This document shows positions 8,282 through 13,813 of a stretch of 13,813 nt of DNA, piece by piece. The stretch is taken from contig CAMLQS010000112.1 in the NCBI GenBank assembly GCA_946482165.1, forward strand, positions 1 to 13,813, read 5' to 3'. Numbering within the stretch: position 1 is the stretch's first letter; each line of letters opens with the position of its first letter. The DNA is from an uncultured Verrucomicrobiota bacterium (GTDB lineage Bacteria > Verrucomicrobiota > Verrucomicrobiae > Opitutales > Opitutaceae). The position numbers and the translations under genes are program-made. The notes below the pieces were generated by a model. That model was not told the DNA's origin. It saw nothing but the letters and a program-made list of their open reading frames with translations, and did no database searches.

Positions 8282-9325
8282 ATGAACATTGCACGCTTCC
8301 TGTCCGTCGCGCTCTCGCTTCTTTCTTCATCCCTCGTCCAGGCGGACCAGCCGGAAGCCATGCCCCGCGCCGCGACCACGCTCGACGGAAAAGCGCTCCC
8401 CGCCTCGCCGGGCTCAAACCCGATTTTCCGCGATGCCTTCACCGCCGATCCGGCGCCGCTCGTCGTCGGCGACACCGTTTACGTCTACGCCGGCAAGGAC
8501 AACGCCAAGGACAAGGAGATGTTCACCATGCCGGCGTGGGTGGCCTACTCCTCCAAAGACATGAAAACGTGGATCGCCCACGGAGAGGTCCTGCGCCCCA
8601 CCGATTTTTCCTGGGGCGAGGCAAACTCCGCCTGGGCTTCCCAAGTCGTCCGGCATCGCGACAAGTTCTACTTCTTCGTCACCGCCCGCGGCGACCGATC
8701 CGCGCCCGGCAACAACATCGGCGTCGCCGTCGGCGACAGCCCCGTTGGTCCCTTCAAGGACGCCATCGGTCGCCCGCTCATCACCAATGCCATGACTCCG
8801 GACGCCAAGCGTCCGTGGGAGGACATCGACCCGACCGTTCTCATCGACGACGACGGCACTCCCTGGATGGCCTGGGGCAACGGCGACTGCTATCTGGTCA
8901 GGCTCAAGCAGAACATGGTTGAGCTCGACGGCCCGATCGAAAAAATCGACCTGCCCCACTACGTCGAGGGCCCGTGGCTCTACAAACGCGGGAAGCTCTA
9001 CTATCTGGTCTACGCCTCGATGATACCGCCCGACGGCTGGGAGCAAATCAGCTACGCCACGGCGGAAAAGATCACCGGCCCATGGACGCATCGGGGCCGC
9101 GTCACCGGTTCGGCCGAAAACAGCTTCACCATTCACCCGGGCGTCGTGGAGTTCAAGGACCAGTGGTATTTCTTCTATCACTACGCCGGCATGGCGCTCG
9201 ACGGCGAAAAAGGCGGCCTCGGCCGCCGGGCCGTCCGCGTGGAGCACCTCCACCACGAGCCCGATGGCGCCATCCGCCCCGTCGCCCAGACCGCCGAAGG
9301 AGTGAGCGTGCCTCCCCGGCACTGA
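8282..9325 (+). CDS. Secreted single-domain GH43 glycosidase
   Basis: This 347-residue protein is the smallest of the three GH43 enzymes here and has no carbohydrate-binding module. A signal peptide covers residues 1-21 (FLSVALSLLSSSLVQA-DQ). The propeller covers about 46-340. The general base is D56 in AFTADPAPLV, the pKa modulator D183 in DIDPTVLIDDDG, and the general acid E229 in HYVEGPWLYKRGKLYYL. A histidine in SFTIHPGVVEFKDQWYFFYH matches the conserved late-blade position. The segment IGVAVGDSPVGPFKD resembles IGVVVADSPTGPFKD in the first gene, showing shared family ancestry although the rest has diverged strongly. Activity is probably alpha-L-arabinofuranosidase or beta-xylosidase; the sequence alone does not decide. 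It lies 41 bases after the second GH43 and 52 bases before the GH10 xylanase. Confidence 0.9.
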   Translation: MNIARFLSVALSLLSSSLVQADQPEAMPRAATTLDGKALPASPGSNPIFRDAFTADPAPLVVGDTVYVYAGKDNAKDKEMFTMPAWVAYSSKDMKTWIAHGEVLRPTDFSWGEANSAWASQVVRHRDKFYFFVTARGDRSAPGNNIGVAVGDSPVGPFKDAIGRPLITNAMTPDAKRPWEDIDPTVLIDDDGTPWMAWGNGDCYLVRLKQNMVELDGPIEKIDLPHYVEGPWLYKRGKLYYLVYASMIPPDGWEQISYATAEKITGPWTHRGRVTGSAENSFTIHPGVVEFKDQWYFFYHYAGMALDGEKGGLGRRAVRVEHLHHEPDGAIRPVAQTAEGVSVPPRH

Positions 9326-9377
9326 GCCCGACGCCACCCACATTCCCGGATCTCCTGATCGTTACCCGATTCACAAT

Positions 9378-10529
9378 ATGTCGCCCCGACTCCGAACCCG
9401 GCTCTTCGAGCTCGCCTTCGTCGCATGCCTCGTCGCCCAAACCGGTCACTTCGCATTGGCCGACACCCCGGCCGACCCGACGCTTCGCTCCGTCTACGCG
9501 GATGACTTCCTGATCGGAGTAGCGCTCGGCACCGCCATGGTGGACGGACGCAACGCCCGCGCCGGCGAGATCGCCGCGCGGCAGTTCTCGTCCCTCACCG
9601 CCGAGAACGACATGAAGTGGCAGTCGATCAACCCCCAGCCGGGCCAATACGACTTCGCCGCCGCGGACGCTTATCTCGCCTTCGCCGAGAAACACCGGAT
9701 GGCCCTCGTCGGCCACACGCTCGTCTGGCACAGCCAGACGCCGCGCTGGGTTTTCCAAGACGCGAACGGCGGCACCGCCTCCCGCGAGCTGCTGCTCGCC
9801 CGCATGCGCGAGCACATTCACACCGTCGCCGGTCGTTACCAAGGCCGCGTCAAGGGCTGGGACGTCGTCAACGAAGCCATCGCCGACGGCGGCTCCCGCG
9901 CCCCTGTGCTCCGCGACTCGCCATGGAGGCGAATCATCGGCGACGACTTCATCGACCACGCATTCCGCTTCGCCCGAGAAGCGGACCCGAAAGCCGAACT
10001 CTATTATAACGACTACGGCCTCTTCCACCGTGAGAAGCGCGAGCGCACGGTCCGGATGCTCCGCGGCCTCCTCGAGCGCGGCGTGCCCATCGACGGCGTC
10101 GGCATGCAGGGCCACTACCAGCTCGATCATCCGTCCATCGACGATATCGAGCAGACCATCAAAGATTTCTCCGCCTTGGGCCTAAAGGTCATCGTCACCG
10201 AGCTCGACGTCGACGTGCTGCCTTCCCGCGGCGCCGTGGGTGTCGCCGACATCGCCCGGCGCGAGGACTACGAGGCCTCCCTCAATCCCCACCAGGAAGG
10301 TCTGCCCGAGGAGATGCAACAGCGGCTCGCCCGTCGCTACGCCGAACTTTTCGCGCTCTTTATCAAGCACCGCCAACATATCACCCGAGTCACGCTCTGG
10401 GGCCTGCACGACGGCCAGACTTGGCTCAACCACTTCCCCATCCGGGGTCGCACCAACCACCCGCTGCTCATCGACCGCGATCTCCAGCCCAAGCCCGCCT
10501 TCTTCTCCGTCCTGAAAGCCGGCCAATGA
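9378..10529 (+). CDS. Secreted GH10 endo-beta-1,4-xylanase
   Basis: This 383-residue enzyme should cut the xylan backbone internally. The signal peptide is within residues 1-29 (hydrophobic core about 12-27, ending ALA-DT). The single GH10 barrel fills the rest with no extra binding module, normal for a stand-alone catalytic domain. Hallmarks in order are TAENDMKWQSINPQPGQYDF (from T74), GHTLVWHSQTPRW (112-124), WDVVNEAI with acid/base E166, YYNDYGL, GVGMQGHYQL, VIVTELDVDV with nucleophile E275, and VTLWGLHDGQTWLNHFP with the late conserved Trp. A loop after the nucleophile (NPHQEGLPEEMQQRLARRY) is longer than in minimal GH10s but I recognise it from other Gram-negative GH10 xylanases. The gene's stop codon overlaps the next gene's start. 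A cysteine in the signal core (FVAC) is not a convincing lipobox. This is the only backbone-cleaving endo-enzyme in the window. Confidence 0.97.
   Translation: MSPRLRTRLFELAFVACLVAQTGHFALADTPADPTLRSVYADDFLIGVALGTAMVDGRNARAGEIAARQFSSLTAENDMKWQSINPQPGQYDFAAADAYLAFAEKHRMALVGHTLVWHSQTPRWVFQDANGGTASRELLLARMREHIHTVAGRYQGRVKGWDVVNEAIADGGSRAPVLRDSPWRRIIGDDFIDHAFRFAREADPKAELYYNDYGLFHREKRERTVRMLRGLLERGVPIDGVGMQGHYQLDHPSIDDIEQTIKDFSALGLKVIVTELDVDVLPSRGAVGVADIARREDYEASLNPHQEGLPEEMQQRLARRYAELFALFIKHRQHITRVTLWGLHDGQTWLNHFPIRGRTNHPLLIDRDLQPKPAFFSVLKAGQ
10526..10529 (+). promoter_or_regulatory. ATGA stop/start overlap coupling GH10 and GH2 genes
   Basis: The GH2 start ATG (10526-10528) overlaps the GH10 stop TGA (10527-10529). 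This 4-base overlap is a classic sign of translational coupling, and it fixes the GH2 start: the protein from here begins MIARLARLAAALLLAAVL, a proper signal peptide. The open frame continues upstream to 10421, but only through the GH10 coding sequence. Confidence 0.8.
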
Positions 10530-13237
10530 TCGCGCGCCTCGCTCGTCTCGCCGCCGCACTCCTCCTCGCGGCCGTCCTCGCCCGCGCCGAGGCGCCCCGC
10601 GAACGCCTGTCGATCAACGAGGGCTGGCGCTTCCAAAAAGGCGACCCTGCCGGCGTCGACTCGCGCACCCTTCTCTACGACGCACGCCCCGAGCCGCGTG
10701 ACGAAGACGAGAAAACCCGCCTCGCGGAATCCACCGCCGACGCGGAGAAAGTGAAGGCCGCCGCCCATCCCGTCCTGAAACCTTGGATACTGCCAACCGG
10801 CAACCCCTTCCTCAAAGATCCCGCCCGGCGCCACGCGCGGCCCGCGGGCGATCCCGGCGCCGGGCTCGCCTGCGTTGACCTCGCCTTTGACGACGGCGGC
10901 TGGACGCCGGTCGATCTCCCTCACGACTGGGCCATCGCCGGCCCTTTCAACTCCGGCGGAGTCGGCGGCGGCATGGGACGCCTCCCCAGCCCCGGCATCG
11001 GCTGGTATCGAAAAAAACTTACGCTCCCGGCCGACGACGCCGGCAAATCCCTCTTCCTCGACATCGACGGGGCCATGTCGCACGCCGCCGTCTGGGTGAA
11101 CGGCAAACTCGCGGGCGGCTGGCCCTACGGCTACGCTTCCTGGCGGCTCGATCTCACGACTCATCTCGTTCCCGGCCGCGAAAACCAGATCGCCGTCCGC
11201 CTGGACAACCCGCCCGACTTTTCCCGCTGGTATCCCGGCGCCGGCCTTTATCGCAACGTCTGGCTCGTCAAGACCGGGCCCGTCCACGTCGGCCACTGGG
11301 GCACCTTTGTAACGACGTCCGAGGTGTCGCCCGAAAACGCGACCGTGAATCTCCGGACGACCATCGACAACGACTCGGAACACGCGGCCGAAGTGACTGT
11401 TTCCACCGAAATTCTCCCGCTCGACCTTCATGGCGAACGCCAGGGCGCCACCGTCGCCCGCATGGACCCCGTCCGCTTAAGCATCCCCGCGAGAGGCAGC
11501 GCCGACACGACCGCCGCCGCCGCGATCAAATCGCCTCGGCTCTGGGGTCCCCCGCCCCAGCAACAACCCCACCGCTACGTCGCCGTCACCACCGTCGTGC
11601 AAGACGGCAGAATCCTCGACCGCTACGAGACCCGCTTCGGAGTTCGACGCATCGAGCCCCGCCCCGACGGCCTCCACGTGAACGGCGAACGCATCCGCAT
11701 CCAGGGCGTCAATCAGCACCACGACCTCGGCGCCCTCGGCGCGGCCTTCAACGAACACGCCGCCCTGCGCCAGCTCGAGCTCCTGCGCGAGCTCGGCTGC
11801 AACGCCATCCGCATGGCGCACAACCCGCCCGCCCCCGAGTTGCTGGAGCTCTGCGACCGCCTCGGGTTTTTGGTCGTAAACGAGATCTTCGACGGCTGGG
11901 TGCGGAGGAAGACGCCTTTCGACTTCCACCTCATCTTCCCCGACTGGCACGAGCAGGATCTACGCGCCTTTATTCGCCGAGACCGCAACCATCCGTCCGT
12001 GATTCTCTGGAGCGTCGGCAACGAGGTGGGCGAACAATACACCGGCGACGAAGGCGCCGTCGTCGCGCGCCGCCTCGCCGCCATCGCCCGCGAGGAAGAT
12101 CCCACTCGCCCGTCAACCTTCTCGATGAACTGGGCCAAGCCCGACTCGGCCTTCGCCGCCGCCTCGGAGGTCATCGGGTTGAACTACCAGGGCGAAGGCA
12201 TCCGCGACACGCCCGAATACGCCGATTTCAAAGGCATCAAAACACCGCCTCTCTACGGCGCATTCCGCGAGAAATTCCCCGACCGAATGATCGTCAGCAG
12301 CGAGAGCGCCGCCGCCCTCAGCAGCCGTGGCGTGTATCTTTTCCCCGTCGCCCCGGGCATCAGCAATCCCGTCCGCGACGGGCTCGGCGGCGATTCGAAG
12401 ACTCGCCAGGTCAGCGGCTACGAACTCCACGCCGCCGACTTCGGCTCCTCCGCCGACAAGGTCTTCGCCGCGCAGGACCGCCACCCTTTCGTCGCCGGCG
12501 AATTTGTCTGGAGCGGATGGGACTACCTCGGCGAGCCCACGCCCTATTACTCCTCGCGCAGCTCCTACTTCGGTATCATCGATCTCGCCGGTTTCCCGAA
12601 GGATCGCTTCTACCTCTATCAATCGCGCTGGCGACCCGATCTTCCGATGGCGCACATCCTGCCCCATTGGACCTGGCCGGAACGCGTGGGACAGGCGACG
12701 CCGGTGCATGTCTTCACCTCCGGGGACGAGGCGGAACTCTTCCTCAACGGTCGCTCCCTCGGCCGCAAAAAGAAAGGCGCCTTCGAATACCGTCTCCGCT
12801 GGGACGACACGATCCACGAACCGGGCAAACTCGAGGTCGTCGCCTACAAAAACGGCAAGCGCTGGTCGGAGGCCTCGGTCGAAACCACCGGCGATCCCGA
12901 CGCCCTCGCCATGACGCCGGACCGCGCCGCCATCCGCGCCGACGGTCGCGATCTCGCGTTCGTCACTGTGCGCATAACCGATGCCAACGGCCGCCTCGCG
13001 CCGCGCGCCTGCGACCCACTCGACTTTACCCTCGACGGTCCTGGCGAAATCATCGCCACCGACAACGGCGACCCGACCGACATGACCGCTTTCCCATCCC
13101 GCAGGCGCCAGGCGTTCAACGGCCTTTGCCTCGTGATTGTCCGCGCCCGCCCCGGAGCCGCCGGCGAGTTCCGTCTCACCGCCACCGGTGCAAGCCTGCG
13201 CCCCGCCTCCGCATCCATCTCCCTGCTCGCCCCCTGA
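10526..13237 (+). CDS. Secreted GH2 glycosidase (beta-galactosidase-type)
   Basis: This 903-residue enzyme is a retaining exo-glycosidase; beta-galactosidase is the closest general description, but GH2 includes several specificities. A signal peptide spans residues 1-23 (ending ARAEA). The sugar-binding domain opens with INEGWRFQKGD, has an inserted 75-residue stretch (about 45-120, with PWILPTGNPF) known in this GH2 subgroup, then LPHDWAIAGPF and GGGMGRLPSPGIGWYRKKL. A beta-sandwich precedes the TIM barrel, which starts near GVNQHHDLGALG (404 on) and carries IRMAHNPP. The acid/base is E500 in ILWSVGNE and the nucleophile E603 in MIVSSESAAALSSRG. GEFVWSGWDYLGEPTPY (668-684) is the usual late block. 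Residues about 725-795 look like a DUF4982-type domain and 800-903 an Ig-like GH2 C-terminal domain. In this locus it may remove a terminal sugar from complex xylan side chains. Confidence 0.9.
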   Translation: MIARLARLAAALLLAAVLARAEAPRERLSINEGWRFQKGDPAGVDSRTLLYDARPEPRDEDEKTRLAESTADAEKVKAAAHPVLKPWILPTGNPFLKDPARRHARPAGDPGAGLACVDLAFDDGGWTPVDLPHDWAIAGPFNSGGVGGGMGRLPSPGIGWYRKKLTLPADDAGKSLFLDIDGAMSHAAVWVNGKLAGGWPYGYASWRLDLTTHLVPGRENQIAVRLDNPPDFSRWYPGAGLYRNVWLVKTGPVHVGHWGTFVTTSEVSPENATVNLRTTIDNDSEHAAEVTVSTEILPLDLHGERQGATVARMDPVRLSIPARGSADTTAAAAIKSPRLWGPPPQQQPHRYVAVTTVVQDGRILDRYETRFGVRRIEPRPDGLHVNGERIRIQGVNQHHDLGALGAAFNEHAALRQLELLRELGCNAIRMAHNPPAPELLELCDRLGFLVVNEIFDGWVRRKTPFDFHLIFPDWHEQDLRAFIRRDRNHPSVILWSVGNEVGEQYTGDEGAVVARRLAAIAREEDPTRPSTFSMNWAKPDSAFAAASEVIGLNYQGEGIRDTPEYADFKGIKTPPLYGAFREKFPDRMIVSSESAAALSSRGVYLFPVAPGISNPVRDGLGGDSKTRQVSGYELHAADFGSSADKVFAAQDRHPFVAGEFVWSGWDYLGEPTPYYSSRSSYFGIIDLAGFPKDRFYLYQSRWRPDLPMAHILPHWTWPERVGQATPVHVFTSGDEAELFLNGRSLGRKKKGAFEYRLRWDDTIHEPGKLEVVAYKNGKRWSEASVETTGDPDALAMTPDRAAIRADGRDLAFVTVRITDANGRLAPRACDPLDFTLDGPGEIIATDNGDPTDMTAFPSRRRQAFNGLCLVIVRARPGAAGEFRLTATGASLRPASASISLLAP

Positions 13238-13239
13238 CG

Positions 13240-13813
13240 ATGACCCGCCTCCGCCTGCTTGCCTTCTCCTCCTTCGCCCTGCTCTCCCTTGCGCCTCGCC
13301 TCGCCTCGGCGCCGGAGACGCTCTCCCTTCTGCCGCCCATCCTCGTCGACGGCGCGCCGCCCTCCGGCGCCTTCACCGTCTTCGACGCCACGCGCTCCGC
13401 CACGCTCTGTCACGACGCCGCGGAACACGCGGGCGTCGTCCGCGCCCTTGGCGATCTGCGCGCCGACATCGAGCGCGTCGGCGGCCGCGCCCCGGATCTG
13501 GCCAACTCCGTTCCCACCGGCTCGCGTCCCATCATCGTCGGCACGCTCGGCCGCAACGCCCTCATCGACGGCCTCGCCGCCTCGGGCCGTCTCGACGTCT
13601 CCGACCTCGCCGGCAAATGGGAAAGCTTCGTCATCACGGTCGTCGACAATCCCGCTCCCGGTCTGGACCAGGCGCTGATCGTCGCCGGCAGCGACAAACG
13701 CGGCGCCATCTATGGCATTTACGAGCTGAGCGAACAGCTCGGCGTCTCCCCCTGGTATTGGTGGGCCGACGTCCCGGTGAAGAAACGCGCGTCCGCCCAC
13801 GTCGTTCCAGGAC
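13240..13813 (+). CDS. Second GH115 alpha-glucuronidase, 5' part only (cut by window end)
   Basis: The frame from the ATG at 13240 stays open for 191 codons to the window edge, so there is no stop here. The start is 2 bases after the GH2 stop. Residues 1-23 form a signal peptide (LLAFSSFALLSLAP, then ASA-PET). The rest matches the N-terminal domain of the upstream GH115: HDAAEHAGVVRALGDLRAD parallels HDANEHAGVVRAIADLRAD, and AGSDKRGAIYGIYELSEQ parallels AGSDKRGTIYGIYELSRQ. Over the 56 residues from GKWES to the end of WADVPV I count 41 identities with the first copy. The window ends just before the expected KYRGIF motif, so the catalytic barrel and its residues cannot be checked. Function is inferred from the paralog. 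A full gene would be roughly 2.5-3 kb. Confidence 0.88.
   Translation, partial: MTRLRLLAFSSFALLSLAPRLASAPETLSLLPPILVDGAPPSGAFTVFDATRSATLCHDAAEHAGVVRALGDLRADIERVGGRAPDLANSVPTGSRPIIVGTLGRNALIDGLAASGRLDVSDLAGKWESFVITVVDNPAPGLDQALIVAGSDKRGAIYGIYELSEQLGVSPWYWWADVPVKKRASAHVVPG

Larger units (their letters stand above)
37..13813 (+). other. Xylan-degradation operon (partial, eight co-directional CAZyme genes)
   Basis: Eight genes lie head to tail on one strand with gaps of 37, 26, 35, 41 and 52 bases, then a 4-base overlap and a 2-base gap. No gap contains a convincing stem-loop followed by a T-run, so a single transcript is the simplest reading. The families are GH43-CBM6, CE20-type esterase, GH115, GH43, GH43, GH10, GH2 and GH115, and each protein starts with a signal-peptide-like segment. 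Taken together they cover acetyl, glucuronosyl and arabinosyl side chains and the xylan backbone. No SusC/SusD pair, transporter or regulator is present within the window. The last gene is cut by the window edge, so the cluster continues to the right. Co-transcription is inferred from spacing and strand. Confidence 0.85.

Noticed and set aside
6486..8417. Very long antisense open frame (643 codons) opposite the second GH43 gene, and similar long antisense frames at 5149-6561, 2297-3376, 9153-10130 and 12844-13800.
   Set aside because: They run opposite well-supported enzymes, carry no recognisable domain, and have the low-complexity Gly/Ala/Arg/Val composition expected when a GC-rich gene is read on the other strand.
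9326..9377. Possible terminator or promoter in the largest intergenic gap.
   Set aside because: Only 52 bases, with no stable stem-loop followed by T-run and no recognisable -35/-10 pair.
9411..9434. Possible lipoprotein signal (FVAC) in the GH10 xylanase.
   Set aside because: The hydrophobic stretch before the cysteine is too short, position -3 is Phe, and a normal cleavage site (ALA-DT) follows downstream.
10421..10525. N-terminal extension of the GH2 frame into the end of the GH10 gene.
   Set aside because: The extension is out-of-frame GH10 sequence; the ATG at 10526 gives a proper signal peptide and a standard ATGA overlap.

Overview
The window is a GC-rich stretch holding one continuous run of eight genes, all on the + strand. 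Every gene encodes a predicted exported carbohydrate-active enzyme, and the set together looks like a machine for dismantling substituted xylan (acetylated glucuronoarabinoxylan). All eight N-termini carry a signal-peptide-like segment, so the work is expected in the periplasm or outside the cell. The enzyme mix, the high GC content, the near absence of Shine-Dalgarno sequences and the absence of a SusC/SusD pair fit a polysaccharide-degrading Verrucomicrobiota bacterium (Opitutales-like). This is an inference from style and gene content; there is no rRNA or other marker gene here.

Layout, left to right: (1) 37-1398, GH43 with a C-terminal CBM6-type module, probable arabinofuranosidase/xylosidase; (2) 1436-3478, SGNH-type O-acetylesterase of the sialate-O-acetylesterase/CE20 type with an inserted jelly-roll domain; (3) 3505-6489, complete GH115 alpha-glucuronidase; (4) 6525-8240, second GH43, beta-xylosidase/arabinofuranosidase-like with a C-terminal beta-sandwich; (5) 8282-9325, third GH43, single domain; (6) 9378-10529, GH10 endo-beta-1,4-xylanase; (7) 10526-13237, GH2 glycosidase of the beta-galactosidase type; (8) 13240 to the window end, the first 191 codons of a second GH115. 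Intergenic gaps are 26-52 bases for genes 1-6. Genes 6 and 7 overlap by 4 bases, and genes 7 and 8 are 2 bases apart. No gap exceeds 300 bases, and I see no terminator hairpin, promoter, RNA gene, mobile element or CRISPR array. The operon appears to run past the right edge and may also extend left of base 1.

How the genes fit together: the esterase would strip acetyl groups, the two GH115 enzymes would remove (4-O-methyl)glucuronic acid, and the GH43 enzymes would remove arabinose and/or trim xylo-oligosaccharides. GH10 would cut the backbone, and GH2 may remove a terminal galactosyl or other sugar from complex side chains. No transporter, regulator or cytoplasmic sugar-catabolism gene is visible, so uptake and control must be encoded elsewhere.

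Most of the locus is a recognisable combination of known families. I found no clear sign of a wholly novel system. The points most worth a second look are the paired GH115 paralogs, the GH2 whose role in xylan breakdown is not obvious, three divergent GH43s in one transcript, and the SD-less, pyrimidine-rich translation starts.
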